Shown piece by piece: positions 35,755-44,732 of a DNA stretch of 64,000 bases. Source of the stretch: Microbacterium hydrocarbonoxydans (GTDB taxonomy: Bacteria; Actinomycetota; Actinomycetes; Actinomycetales; Microbacteriaceae); contig NZ_FNSQ01000005.1 of assembly GCF_900105205.1 (NCBI RefSeq), positions 2,790,001-2,854,000 of the forward strand, written 5' to 3'. Each line of letters begins with the position of its first letter. Positions within the stretch are counted from its first letter, which is position 1. The notes under the pieces are model-generated. The model was given only the letters and a program-made list of their open reading frames with translations. It ran no database searches and had not been told where the DNA came from. Position numbers and translations under genes: made by a program.

Positions 35755-36917
35755 CATCCGATCCCGCGGCGAGCGGCTCGCTCGTCATCCACTCGGTCCG
35801 GCTCGTCGACGGCGGCGTGGTCGTGCCGGACGCCTGGGTACGCATCGAGCACGGCATCATCGTCGACCGCGGCACCGGAGGCACCTGGGCAGCTGCCGAT
35901 GAGGTGGTGGATGCTGCGGCACTCGCCGGCCCAGGCGCCGTACTCACTGCGGGCTTCGTCGACATCCACGGGCACGGCGGCGCGGGGGCGTCCTTCGATG
36001 ACGGCGTCGAGGCGATCCGCACAGCGCGGGCGCTGCACCGGCAGCACGGCACCACGCGCGCGGTCGTCTCCCTCGTCACTGCTCCGCTCGACGACCTGGC
36101 GCGCCGAGTCGCCGACATCGCGGATCTCACGGAGACGGACACCGACATCCTCGGTTCCCACCTCGAGGGCCCGTTCCTGGACCCCGCCCATCACGGCGCG
36201 CACGAGCCGACGCTGCTGCGGCACCCCGCGGCCGATGACGTGACGCGACTGCTCGGTGCGGGTCGCGGCACGATCAGGCAGGTCACGCTCGCCCCCGAGC
36301 TCCCCGGCGGCCTCGACGCGGTCCGACTGATCGTGGAATCGGGCGCGGTGGCCGCCGTCGGGCACACGAGCGCGGATGCCGGACTCGCCGTCCAGGCGTT
36401 CGAGGCCGGAGCCACACTGCTCACGCACGCGTTCAATGCGATGCCCGGCATCCATCATCGTGCGCCGGGTCCTGTGCTGGCCGCCGCAGCCGATCACCGC
36501 GTGGTCCTGGAGGTGATCGCGGACAACGTGCACCTCGATCCGCACGTGATCAAGCTCGTCTTCGATTCGGCGCCAGGCCGGGTCGCACTCATCACGGATG
36601 CGATGGCCGCAGCGGGCAGCGCAGACGGTCACTACGACCTCGGCGCCGTCAGCGTGACAGTCGAGGGCGGGATCGCGCGAGCGGACGACACGGGGTCGAT
36701 CGCGGGATCGACCCTCACTCAAGACCTGGCGCTCCGGCGCGCTGTCGATGCGGGCGTGGCACTGGCCGACGCTGTTCGCGCGCTCACCGAGACGCCTGCG
36801 GATGCGATCGGTGTGGGCGACAGGTTCGGACGCCTCACCGTCGGGCACGTCGGCGACGCCGTGCTGCTCGACGCGCAGCTGCACGTCGCGCGCGTGTGGG
36901 TGGACGGCCGGCACTGA
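35751..36917 (+). CDS. nagA: N-acetylglucosamine-6-phosphate deacetylase
   Basis: A 388-residue amidohydrolase. DIHGHGGAGASFDDG carries the conserved HGH, GSHLEGPFLDPAHHGAH carries the metal-binding glutamate, GHTSADAG and THAFNAMPGIHHRAPG provide further ligands and substrate contacts, and ALITDAMAAAG carries the catalytic aspartate. It removes acetate from GlcNAc-6-phosphate, the step before NagB. The start overlaps the GH20 stop. A strong hairpin terminator follows 65 bp downstream. Confidence 0.93.
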   Translation: MTSDPAASGSLVIHSVRLVDGGVVVPDAWVRIEHGIIVDRGTGGTWAAADEVVDAAALAGPGAVLTAGFVDIHGHGGAGASFDDGVEAIRTARALHRQHGTTRAVVSLVTAPLDDLARRVADIADLTETDTDILGSHLEGPFLDPAHHGAHEPTLLRHPAADDVTRLLGAGRGTIRQVTLAPELPGGLDAVRLIVESGAVAAVGHTSADAGLAVQAFEAGATLLTHAFNAMPGIHHRAPGPVLAAAADHRVVLEVIADNVHLDPHVIKLVFDSAPGRVALITDAMAAAGSADGHYDLGAVSVTVEGGIARADDTGSIAGSTLTQDLALRRAVDAGVALADAVRALTETPADAIGVGDRFGRLTVGHVGDAVLLDAQLHVARVWVDGRH

Positions 36918-36981
36918 CCCGCACGGTCCTGCGCTACGCGCGACGACGCGCAGCTCTGCGCACTCCGGTTCGGATGGGTGA

Positions 36982-37011
36982 GGGGCCGCCGTTCCCCAGA
37001 TCGGCGGCCCC
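36982..37011 (+). terminator. Hairpin terminator after nagA
   Basis: GGGGCCGCCG at 36982-36991 pairs perfectly with CGGCGGCCCC at 37002-37011 across a ten-base loop. It lies 65 bp after the nagA stop and probably ends the GH20-nagA transcript. The downstream sequence is not T-rich. Confidence 0.75.
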
Positions 37012-37391
37012 ATCACGATTCCCCCTTGTCGAGAGCTGGCGGGTCGAGCACTCCTCCCCCGAGGCGCCCGACCCGCCATGCCGGTGCACTTACCCCTTGC
37101 ACCAGCGCCAGGACCCCGCCCCCCGGTGGAGCCCCATGGCTGTCTCTATGGATGAGACGAAGAGGATCCCGATTCATTACGCGACTTCTCAGATTTTTTT
37201 CGAGAATGTTCGACCAGGATGATCGATTCGGCCATGACCGGCCATTTCTCTGCGCAGACCGATCTCTGCACGGATTCTCACCAGGGGTGGCGACGCTGGG
37301 AGATTGGAGAGAGAATGGAACAGGCGCGTGATGAAAATGGGGTTCACGCGTCTCTTCATGTGGAGGCGCATTCGCGCTCCGCGACAGATGG
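37012..37391. other. Long non-coding leader before the sigma factor gene
   Basis: This 380-bp stretch holds no convincing gene. It contains two further hairpins, GGCGGGTCG/CGACCCGCC (37038-37077) and GGTGCA/TGCACC (37083-37103). A run of seven T at 37194-37200 stands out in this GC-rich genome. The second half (37150-37370) is unusually AT-rich for the window, which suits a promoter region and long 5' untranslated leader for the sigma factor gene. No clear ECF-type -35 (GGAAC) with a correctly spaced -10 was found. Confidence 0.5.
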
Positions 37392-39593
37392 ATGACAGTG
37401 GACCACGACAGCACTTCGCACGACGAGTCGATCGCCGACGCCGATCTCGTACTGCGCACCCGCTCGGGTGACGCAGCGGCGTTCGGTGAACTCTGGAGGC
37501 GGCACTATCCCTCCGGCATGTCCGTGGCCCGGTCCATCACCTCGTCGATCGATCCCGACGACCTCGTGCAGGAGTCGTACACCCGGATCTACCAGGCCAT
37601 CATCAAGGGCGGCGGGCCCAACGGCTCGTTCCGCGCCTACCTGTTCACCAGCATCCGCAACACCGCGGCCGCCTGGGGCCGTTCGCGACGCGACACGGCG
37701 ATCGATGAGCTCGACACCGTGGCGGACCCCGACAGCACGGAGCAGGCCGCGAACGAGGCGCTTGATCGCAGCCTCACGGCGCAGGCGTTCCGCAGCCTCC
37801 CCTCCCGCTGGCAGGAGGTGCTCTGGTACACCGAGATCGAGCAGATGAAGCCCCAGGAGGCCGCGACCCTGCTCGGCATGAAGGCCGGCGCGGTATCGCA
37901 GCTCGCCTTCCGCGCCCGAGAGGGTCTGCGCGAAGCATGGATCCAGGCTCACCTGCGCAGCGCAGAACCGGGGTCGGACTGCCAGTGGACCATCGAGCAC
38001 CTCGGTGCCTACTCGCGAGGCAACCTGAGCACCCGCGACCACAAGCGCCTCGAGCAGCACCTCGAAGACTGCGCACGCTGCATGATCGTCGCCGCCGAAG
38101 CGAAAGACGTCTCGAAGCGGCTCGCCCTCGTCCTTCTCCCTCTGGTGCTCGGCGTCTCAGGGTCTGCCGGATACCTGGCCGCCCTGCAGGGCGGCGGGAC
38201 TCCGATCGTGGCACTCGCTGCCATGCCGTCGACCATCACCCAGGGTGCGGTCGTCGCCGGCGGAAGCGGGCCCGCCGGTGGATCCACCGGTACCGGCGGT
38301 TCGGCCGGAGCCGGTGGCGCGGGAGCGACGACAGGTGGAGCAGGGACGGCAGGCGGAGCGGCATCCGGTGGCGGATTCCTGAGCGGTGTCGGCGCACTCG
38401 TCGGTGCCGGCTCGGCTGCACTGGTCGTCGCCGGTGTGGTGGCCGCGTCCACCATCATCCCCGGTCTCGCCGGAGCGAACCCCGCAGCATCCTTGCCGAG
38501 CGCGGGCGACACCGACTCCTCGGCGATCAGCGCGGACGTCGGACCGGACGATTCGATGTCGTCCGATGAGAAGACGGTGCTGATCGAGGACTCCGACGAC
38601 GACGCCGACGAACTCGTCGAGCCGCCGGTAGAGGCTCCCATCACTCCGCAGCCCGCCGAAGACACGGCGCCCGCTCTTGCTCCTCCCGTGATCCCGGTCG
38701 ACCCGGTGACCCCGGCTCCGCCCGTCGACCCGACCGATCCCGGAGACGGTGAGCCCGGAGGAGAGAACCCCGGAGGAGAGAACCCCGGAGGGGAAAACCC
38801 CGGAGGAGAGAACCCCGGAGGGGAAAACCCCGGAGGAGAGAACCCCGGAGGAGAGAACCCCGGAGGGGAAAACCCCGGAGGAGAGAACCCCGGAGGGGAG
38901 AACCCCGGAGAGGGCGAGAACGGCGGCGGGCTCCCGGCGGGCACGCCTTCGGTAGGCGGCGCAGACGTCACGTTCATCATCGACCTCGACAACATCGTGA
39001 CCACCCACTACGTCGTCCCGGTCGCCGGAATCGTCGGCTCTGTGGTGAGCACGACGATCGGCGGAGGCACGGGCGGAAACGGCACGACGACGCTCTCGCC
39101 GCACCGCGACGACCCGTCGGTCGGATACGGAGAGATCGACCTCCGCCCGTCGCTCCAGCAGATCTGCGAGAACGCGACCGTGGAGTTCTTCTACGTCGCC
39201 GGCGACAGGGTCGGCCCCTCGACAAGTGTGACGCTGCGCGACCTGGGCGGATTCGATCCGGGCGCCCTCTGTCTCCTCACGCTCGACGACGCACAGAGCG
39301 TTGCCGCACCCGCCGATCAGGCATCACTCGCTCCGGCGGAGGTCGCCCCTGTCGAAGAGGCTCCCCCTGCTGCGCCCGCCGAGGCTCCTGCGCCGGTCAC
39401 GGAGGAGCCCGCACCCGCGGTCGAACCGGCTCCGGTCGCCGAACCCGCTCCCGTCACGGAGCCCGCACCGGCCGCGGAGCCCGCGCCGGTCGAGGCGCCC
39501 GCTCCCGTGGAGGAGCCCGTGACCGCACCCGCGCAGAAGGCTGTCGCCGACCAGACAGTCGCGGTCGTCGACGAGACCGTCCCGGCACTCTGA
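37392..39593 (+). CDS. ECF sigma factor fused to zinc-finger, membrane and repeat-rich C-terminal regions
   Basis: The 733-residue protein starts as an ECF sigma factor. Sigma-2 spans about 20-95 (SIDPDDLVQESYTRIYQAI, LFTSIRNTAAAW). Sigma-4 spans about 130-190 (LPSRWQEVLWYTEIEQM, AATLLGMKAGAVSQL). Next is an anti-sigma-type zinc finger, H223-x3-C227-x2-C230. One hydrophobic segment follows near 241-262, then a Gly-rich linker and a second near 330-360. Beyond it are an acidic stretch, ten ENPGG units, a folded region of about 130 residues with two cysteines, and a Pro/Ala/Glu-rich tail. Sigma and its regulator are thus one membrane-tethered chain, as in a few actinobacterial ECF groups. Signal and regulon are unknown. 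A GTG at 37398 is an alternative start. Confidence 0.85.
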   Translation: MTVDHDSTSHDESIADADLVLRTRSGDAAAFGELWRRHYPSGMSVARSITSSIDPDDLVQESYTRIYQAIIKGGGPNGSFRAYLFTSIRNTAAAWGRSRRDTAIDELDTVADPDSTEQAANEALDRSLTAQAFRSLPSRWQEVLWYTEIEQMKPQEAATLLGMKAGAVSQLAFRAREGLREAWIQAHLRSAEPGSDCQWTIEHLGAYSRGNLSTRDHKRLEQHLEDCARCMIVAAEAKDVSKRLALVLLPLVLGVSGSAGYLAALQGGGTPIVALAAMPSTITQGAVVAGGSGPAGGSTGTGGSAGAGGAGATTGGAGTAGGAASGGGFLSGVGALVGAGSAALVVAGVVAASTIIPGLAGANPAASLPSAGDTDSSAISADVGPDDSMSSDEKTVLIEDSDDDADELVEPPVEAPITPQPAEDTAPALAPPVIPVDPVTPAPPVDPTDPGDGEPGGENPGGENPGGENPGGENPGGENPGGENPGGENPGGENPGGENPGGENPGEGENGGGLPAGTPSVGGADVTFIIDLDNIVTTHYVVPVAGIVGSVVSTTIGGGTGGNGTTTLSPHRDDPSVGYGEIDLRPSLQQICENATVEFFYVAGDRVGPSTSVTLRDLGGFDPGALCLLTLDDAQSVAAPADQASLAPAEVAPVEEAPPAAPAEAPAPVTEEPAPAVEPAPVAEPAPVTEPAPAAEPAPVEAPAPVEEPVTAPAQKAVADQTVAVVDETVPAL
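38761..38910 (+). repeat. Ten tandem 15-bp repeats coding for ENPGG
   Basis: Ten uninterrupted 15-bp units lie inside the sigma factor gene. Each encodes the pentapeptide Glu-Asn-Pro-Gly-Gly. Two main sequence variants alternate, starting GAGAGAACC (A) and GGGAAAACC (B), in the order A A B A B A A B A, with a last hybrid unit starting GGGAGAACC. The near identity of the units suggests recent expansion by slippage or unequal exchange, so the copy number probably varies between strains. Confidence 0.95.
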
Positions 39594-39622
39594 CCGGTCA
39601 CCGCGGCGAATAGACTGGGGGT

Positions 39623-39994
39623 ATGCCCCAGGATTCCGCCACCGTCCCCGGCGTCGACCGCCCGAACATCACCGCGCTCGACATCGTGCGCTCGATCGTC
39701 CTGGTCACAGCCGTCGGCTCGCTCGCGCTGTGGGGCTTCGCCACGTGGCCCTTCCCGTGGAACGTCGTCCTCGGCATCGGCGCCCCGGTCGTCGTGATCC
39801 TGGTGTGGGCGCTGTTCCTCTCCCCCCGCCCCGTGCTGCGGCTGCACCCGTTCCTGCGCGCGGCCGTCGAGCTCCTCATCTACGTCGGCGTCACGATCGC
39901 CTGGTGGCTGATGGACCAGCCGGTCGTCGGCACCGCCTTCGCCGTGGTCGCCGTCGGAACGGGCGTGGTGAGCGGACGGCGCCGGATCGCATGA
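39623..39994 (+). CDS. YrdB-like membrane protein (DUF2568)
   Basis: The 123-residue protein has four hydrophobic helices, including IVRSIVLVTAVGSLALWGFA and LRAAVELLIYVGVTIAWWLM, a pattern typical of DUF2568/YrdB proteins of unknown function. TAGACT lies six bases before the ATG, in agreement with a leaderless mRNA. Its stop overlaps the start of the FAD oxidase gene by four bases, so the two are probably co-expressed. Confidence 0.8.
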   Translation: MPQDSATVPGVDRPNITALDIVRSIVLVTAVGSLALWGFATWPFPWNVVLGIGAPVVVILVWALFLSPRPVLRLHPFLRAAVELLIYVGVTIAWWLMDQPVVGTAFAVVAVGTGVVSGRRRIA

Positions 39995-41358
39995 CCGCCG
40001 CCCTCGACCTCCTCGTCTCCGCCCTCGGCGACCTCGTCGACACCGACGCCGCATCCCTCGACGACGCACGCGCGGACCAGTCCGGCCACGCGGCGCCGGG
40101 GCGCCCGATCGCCGTCATCCACGCCGAGACCGTCGAACACGTCCAGACCGTCATGCGCATCGCCACCGAGACTCGCACGCCGGTCGTCGTGCGAGGGGCG
40201 GGCACCGGTCTCGCCGGCGCCGCGAACGGCGGAGAGGGCGAGATCGTGCTCTCCACCCGCCGCATGACGGCGATCCGCGAGATCCGCGCCGATGACCTCC
40301 TCGCGGTGGTCGAACCCGGCATCCTGAACGCCGAGCTCAACGACGTGCTCGCCGCGCACGGGCTCTGGTGGGCACCGGACCCGGCCAGCCGGGCGATCTC
40401 GACCGTCGGCGGCAACATCGCCACGGGCGCAGGCGGACTGCTGTGCGCGAAGTACGGCGTCGTCAGAGATGCCGTGCTCGGCGTCGACCTCGTGCTCGCC
40501 GACGGCCGACTGCTGCATCTCGGCCACCGCAGCGTCAAGGGCGTGACCGGACTCGACCTCACCTCGCTGGTGATCGGCTCCGAGGGGACACTCGGCGTCG
40601 TCGTCGGCGCCACCCTCAAGCTGCGCAGACTCGTCGAGGGCACGACCTGCACGATCGCCGCGACGTTCCCCGACGTCCGTGCCGCCGCAGCGGCCTCTGC
40701 CGCGGTGACCGCCTCCGGCATCCAGCCCGCCATCATGGAGCTGATGGACTCCGCGAGCCTCGCCGCCGTCGCCGCGCTGCTCCAGCTGCCAGCCCCGACA
40801 CCGGGGAGCGCGCAGCTGACGATCCAGACCGACGGCCCGGCCTCCGTCGCGGAGGCGACCACGATCGCGACCATTCTCGCCGCGCATCACGGCGTGCCGC
40901 AGGTCTCCCACGACCGCGAGGAGGGCGAGCGGCTGCTCGCGATCCGTCGCGCTATGCACCCGGCGATGTCAGCCCTCGGTACCACTCTGATCGAGGACGT
41001 GTCGGTGCCCCGCAGTGCGATGCCCGCGATGTTCGACGAGATCGCCCGCATCGAGAAGGCCTACTCGATGACCATCCCGACGGTCGCGCACGCGGGTGAC
41101 GGCAACCTGCACCCGAACTTCATCTTCGAGGGTTCCGAGCCTCCCGCCCAGGTCTGGGCGGCCGCCGACGAGCTCTTCCGCGCCGCGATCGCGCTCGGCG
41201 GGACGCTGACCGGCGAGCACGGCATCGGCACGCTCAAGAGCCGCTGGCTGGCTGACGAGCTGGGCGACGATCAGTGGGAGCTGCAGCGGCAGATCACACG
41301 CGTGTTCGATCCGCTCGGCATCCTCAACCCCGGCAAGGTCTTCGCCGTCGATGCCTGA
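39991..41358 (+). CDS. FAD-linked oxidase, GlcD/D-lactate dehydrogenase-like
   Basis: A 455-residue flavoprotein of the vanillyl-alcohol oxidase/GlcD group. The N-terminal FAD-binding domain has PVVVRGAGTGLAGAANGG and ISTVGGNIATGAGGL. VTGLDLTSLVIGSEGTLGVV lies in the middle. The C-terminal cap has VAHAGDGNLHPN and GGTLTGEHGIGTLK, with conserved histidines. Such enzymes oxidise 2-hydroxyacids such as glycolate or D-lactate; D-lactate is an attractive substrate here because muropeptide recycling releases it, but this is inference. It overlaps neighbouring genes at both ends. Confidence 0.88.
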   Translation: MTAALDLLVSALGDLVDTDAASLDDARADQSGHAAPGRPIAVIHAETVEHVQTVMRIATETRTPVVVRGAGTGLAGAANGGEGEIVLSTRRMTAIREIRADDLLAVVEPGILNAELNDVLAAHGLWWAPDPASRAISTVGGNIATGAGGLLCAKYGVVRDAVLGVDLVLADGRLLHLGHRSVKGVTGLDLTSLVIGSEGTLGVVVGATLKLRRLVEGTTCTIAATFPDVRAAAAASAAVTASGIQPAIMELMDSASLAAVAALLQLPAPTPGSAQLTIQTDGPASVAEATTIATILAAHHGVPQVSHDREEGERLLAIRRAMHPAMSALGTTLIEDVSVPRSAMPAMFDEIARIEKAYSMTIPTVAHAGDGNLHPNFIFEGSEPPAQVWAAADELFRAAIALGGTLTGEHGIGTLKSRWLADELGDDQWELQRQITRVFDPLGILNPGKVFAVDA

Positions 41359-41755
41359 CATCCACGTCAGCGCCGCGGTGATCGTCGACGATGCCGGCAG
41401 GGTCCTCGTCGTCCGCAAGAAGGGCACGACGCGCTTCATGCAGCCGGGAGGCAAGCCGGAGCCAGGAGAGACACCCGCGCAGACGCTCGTAAGGGAGCTG
41501 CACGAAGAACTCGGTCTGCGCCTCGACGAGGGCGACCTCGTGCACCTCGGGACCTTCGTGTCAGCCGCAGCGAACGAGCCGGGTCACCGTGTGATCGCGG
41601 AGGCGTTCTCCGTGTCCATCGCCGCAGCCGAGGTGGCAGCCCAGGCAGAACTCGCCGAGCTCCGGTGGATCACGCCGGCCGACGCCGAGACGCTGCCGCT
41701 CGCACCGCTCAGCGTCGAGCACCTGCTGCCGCTCGCCTGGCCGACGACGCGCTGA
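41351..41755 (+). CDS. Nudix hydrolase
   Basis: The 134-residue protein contains a complete Nudix box, GKPEPGETPAQTLVREL followed by HEELGL, near residues 35-57. It should hydrolyse a nucleoside diphosphate linked to another group, with Mg; the substrate cannot be deduced. HVSAAVIVDDAGRVLVVRKKG is the usual first strand pair. The ATG at 41351 overlaps the oxidase gene by eight bases. It is convergent with nagB. Confidence 0.92.
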   Translation: MPDIHVSAAVIVDDAGRVLVVRKKGTTRFMQPGGKPEPGETPAQTLVRELHEELGLRLDEGDLVHLGTFVSAAANEPGHRVIAEAFSVSIAAAEVAAQAELAELRWITPADAETLPLAPLSVEHLLPLAWPTTR

Positions 41756-41765
41756 CCGCGCAGCG

Positions 41766-42545
41766 TCAGATGCCCTGCCAGGAGGGCTTGTTGGCGAAGG
41801 TGTACCGGTAGTAGTCCGCGAGGCGGAGGCGCGATGCCGCCGCCTCATCGACGACGACGGTCGCATGCGGATGCAGCTGGATGGCCGATCCGGGCAGGAT
41901 CGCCGAGAGCGGCCCCTCGACGGCATCCGCCACCGCCTGTGCCTTGCCCTCCCCGAAGGCCAGCAGCACGAGGTGACGCGCCCGCAGGATCGTTCCGAGC
42001 CCCTGGGTGATGCAGTGCCTGGGCACGTCGCCGATCGAGTCGAAGAAGCGCGCGTTGTCCTCGCGCGTCTGCTCGGTGAGGGTCTTCACCCTTGTGCGCG
42101 ATGCGAACGACGAACCGGGCTCGTTGAAGCCGATGTGTCCGTCGGTGCCGATCCCGAGGATCTGCAGGTCGACCCCTCCAGCCGCGTCGATGGCCGACTC
42201 GTAGTCGTCGCCGGCGTGCTGGATGGTCGCCTCTGCGCCGTTGGGCACATGAATGCGGCGCGGGTCGAGTCCGAGCGGCTCGACGACCTCGCGGGTGATC
42301 ACCGAACGGTAGCTCTCGGGGTGGGCGGGGTCGAGCCCGACATACTCGTCGAGGGCGAATCCACGCACCTGCGAGACATCCCGTCCCTCGAGCCGTGCGC
42401 GGAGCGCCTGATAGACCGGCAGCGGCGTGGAGCCGGTCGCGAGACCCAGCACGGCGTCCGGACGAGCGTCGATCAGCTCGGCGATCTCGGCGGCGACGAG
42501 CGCACCAGCCGCTTCCGCGTTCTGGACGATGACGACTTCAGCCAT
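41766..42545 (-). CDS. nagB: Glucosamine-6-phosphate deaminase
   Basis: A 259-residue sugar-phosphate isomerase-fold enzyme that converts glucosamine-6-phosphate to fructose-6-phosphate and ammonia. GLATGSTPLPVYQAL binds the phosphate, FALDEYVGL carries the general base, and GIGTDGHIGFNEPGSSF carries the ring-opening histidine. The ATG at 42545 follows GGAGATCG. It overlaps the upstream ROK kinase gene by eight bases; together with the divergent nagA they complete GlcNAc use. Confidence 0.95.
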   Translation of the reverse strand: MAEVVIVQNAEAAGALVAAEIAELIDARPDAVLGLATGSTPLPVYQALRARLEGRDVSQVRGFALDEYVGLDPAHPESYRSVITREVVEPLGLDPRRIHVPNGAEATIQHAGDDYESAIDAAGGVDLQILGIGTDGHIGFNEPGSSFASRTRVKTLTEQTREDNARFFDSIGDVPRHCITQGLGTILRARHLVLLAFGEGKAQAVADAVEGPLSAILPGSAIQLHPHATVVVDEAAASRLRLADYYRYTFANKPSWQGI

Positions 42546-43503
42546 GGGAAACGATCTCCTTGGAGGGGGTGGTGGCGCCCACGATCGCCGCGCCGAACGC
42601 GGCGGCCGGCGAGCCGGCGGGGAGCAGTTCGATTCTGTCATCCAGGTGCAGCGAGCGCATGAACGGCGAGGCGGCAGCCTCCGCTGCGAGAGCGGACCGC
42701 ACGCCCACGATCAGCCGGTCGCCGAGCGAGGTGAGCCCACCGCCGATGATCACACGTTCGACGTCGGCCGAGAGCACCAGCGCACGAACGGCCGCCGCGG
42801 CGCCGTGGAAGAGGTCGGTGCGGAGTTCGCCCGCACGCTCGTCGCCGGCATCTGCGGCATCGAGGATGTCCCGCACAGGCAGCGCACCAGGACGCCCCCA
42901 GGCCCTCGCCAGGGCTCCCCCGCCGCAGAAGGTCTCGATGCAGCCGCGTTGGCCGCATCCGCACAGCCGCCCGTTCGGATCGACAGAGAGGTGTCCGACC
43001 TCGCCGGCGGTGCCTCGAGAGCCGCGCCAGATCGTGCCGTCGACGACGATCCCCGCCGCCACCCCGGTGCCGAGGTTCAGGTACGCCATGGAGCCGACAA
43101 TGCCTCGGAGCACGGCTGCCCCGAGGGCCGCCGCCTTCACGTCGTTCTCGACGCGCACCGGTGTGCCGAGACGGCCGCCGACAAGGCCGGCCAGGTCGAG
43201 CGACTCGACGCCGAGGTTCACCGCGTGCAGCACTCGCCCGGATTCGGCATCGACGAGCCCGGGGATCCCGACTCCGACCGACTCGATGTCGGAGCGATCG
43301 AATCCGCCCTCGTCAGACAGCGCGTCGACGGTGTCGAGGATGCTGACGATGACCGCGTCCTCGCCCCATCCGGTGGGGCGGCGCAGCCGTGCCAGGATCT
43401 CCCCGGAGCGCGACACGGCGACGGCGTCGATCTTGGTGCCGCCGACATCCAGACCCACTCGAATCTGCCGACCGGCGAGGTCGGCGTCGATGGCATCCGT
43501 CAT
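42538..43503 (-). CDS. ROK-family sugar kinase, probable N-acetylglucosamine kinase
   Basis: The 321-residue protein has the ROK ATP-binding GLDVGGTKIDAVAV at the N-terminus, VENDVKAAALG with the catalytic aspartate, and GEVGHLSVDPNGRLCGCG. The zinc-binding CGCGQRGCIE is a ROK hallmark. No DNA-binding domain is present, so it is an enzyme rather than a repressor. Placement between nagB and the ROK repressor makes GlcNAc the most likely substrate; glucose or N-acetylmannosamine remain possible. GGAG precedes the ATG. Confidence 0.88.
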   Translation of the reverse strand: MTDAIDADLAGRQIRVGLDVGGTKIDAVAVSRSGEILARLRRPTGWGEDAVIVSILDTVDALSDEGGFDRSDIESVGVGIPGLVDAESGRVLHAVNLGVESLDLAGLVGGRLGTPVRVENDVKAAALGAAVLRGIVGSMAYLNLGTGVAAGIVVDGTIWRGSRGTAGEVGHLSVDPNGRLCGCGQRGCIETFCGGGALARAWGRPGALPVRDILDAADAGDERAGELRTDLFHGAAAAVRALVLSADVERVIIGGGLTSLGDRLIVGVRSALAAEAAASPFMRSLHLDDRIELLPAGSPAAAFGAAIVGATTPSKEIVSHG

Positions 43504-43543
43504 CGGATGTCGCTCCTGCTCATCATCGGGGCTGCAGCGCGGG

Positions 43544-44731
43544 TCACGACACGCCCAGCTGGCTGGACAGGACCATCACCGCGGCGCCGCGCAGGACGAT
43601 GTCCTCCTGGAGCGTCCGTCGGATCAGCGCGTCCTCGAAGACGCCCTCGAGTGTGCGTGCGTGCAGTGTCTCCACAGCAGCATCGACGAACACTCCGTCG
43701 AGCAGGTCCCCGGGTCCGGAGAGGACGACTTCGGAGAGGTCGAGGGCTGCGACGATCGGGGCGATCGCGATCGCCATCCTGGTGCCGGCATCCCTCAGGA
43801 TCTCGTCGCGCGATCCGGGCGCCGCGTCGATCTCGGGGCGCAGGCGGGTCTCGGTGAGCCAGGCCTCGAGGCAGCCGTCCTTGCCGCACGCGCACCGGGG
43901 CCCGCCGTCGGTTCCGACGACGACGTGACCGATCTCCCCCGCCGCGAACCGGCTGCCGAGCAGCGGCTGGCTGCCGGTGATGACTCCTGCTCCGACACCA
44001 CGACCGATCTTGATCAGCATGAAGTCGGCCTTGGCCTCGCCGAAGGTGTACTCGGCGAGCACGGCAGCGTTGGCGTCGTTGCGGACGAGGACGGGAAGGT
44101 CCAGTTCGATCCCCAGCTTCGCCTCGAGAGGCAGGTTGCTCCACCCCAGGTTGGGCGAGCTGAGCACCACGCCGTCCGGACGGACGACGCCGGGCGTGCC
44201 GATGCCGACCCCGAGGATCGGCTGGGTCGCCGTATCGGCGAGTGCGCGCGCGAGCTCCAGCGTCGCAGCATAGGCTGCGTCTCCGTCCGCGGACTCGGGG
44301 CGCGGGACCTCCCGACGCTCCAGCACGTCGCCGTCGAGACTGAGCAGTGCGCCGACGAAGGCATGCGGTCCCGAGAGGTCGAGCCCGATGATCTGGTGAC
44401 CGACGCGGTCGATGTCGATGAGGATCGGCGGCTTGCCCGGTCCGACGGTCTCACGCACGCCCATCTCGATGACGATGCCGTCGGCGATGAACTCGGCGAC
44501 CAGATCGGAGATGGTGACACGGGTCAGTCCGGTCTCCCTCGACAGATCGGCGCGGCTCATCGCCCCCGAGTGGTACAGGGTCTGCAGCACCAATGCCCGG
44601 TTGTGCCCGCGCGCGTGCTCGGGAAGGACCTTCGAACGGGAGCGCAGATGGCGTCCGGGGCCGAAGGCGTGGGCGTTCGCACCGACGTAGTCTGACGACG
44701 TCGATGGACGTGATTCACCCGAAACGGACAT
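43544..44731 (-). CDS. ROK-family transcriptional repressor (NagC-like)
   Basis: The 395-residue protein has an N-terminal winged helix near residues 45-100 (LQTLYHSGAMSRADLSRETG and LTRVTISDLVAEFI) and a C-terminal ROK sugar-binding domain with the zinc motif CACGKDGCLEAW. NagC-type proteins release DNA on binding an amino-sugar phosphate. A palindrome, TTTGTT-N13-AACAAA, directly abuts its start codon, so it probably represses itself and the nagK-nagB genes downstream. No Shine-Dalgarno sequence is visible between the palindrome and the ATG, which suggests a leaderless or very short leader. Confidence 0.9.
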   Translation of the reverse strand: MSVSGESRPSTSSDYVGANAHAFGPGRHLRSRSKVLPEHARGHNRALVLQTLYHSGAMSRADLSRETGLTRVTISDLVAEFIADGIVIEMGVRETVGPGKPPILIDIDRVGHQIIGLDLSGPHAFVGALLSLDGDVLERREVPRPESADGDAAYAATLELARALADTATQPILGVGIGTPGVVRPDGVVLSSPNLGWSNLPLEAKLGIELDLPVLVRNDANAAVLAEYTFGEAKADFMLIKIGRGVGAGVITGSQPLLGSRFAAGEIGHVVVGTDGGPRCACGKDGCLEAWLTETRLRPEIDAAPGSRDEILRDAGTRMAIAIAPIVAALDLSEVVLSGPGDLLDGVFVDAAVETLHARTLEGVFEDALIRRTLQEDIVLRGAAVMVLSSQLGVS

Positions 44732-44732
44732 G

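Noticed and set aside
37194..37200. Seven-T run as an intrinsic terminator
   Set aside because: No stable GC-rich stem lies immediately upstream of the T-run on the plus strand.
38753..38910. Regular 15-bp array that could be mistaken for a CRISPR
   Set aside because: There are no unique spacers, the units are contiguous, and they encode ENPGG in frame with the sigma factor gene.
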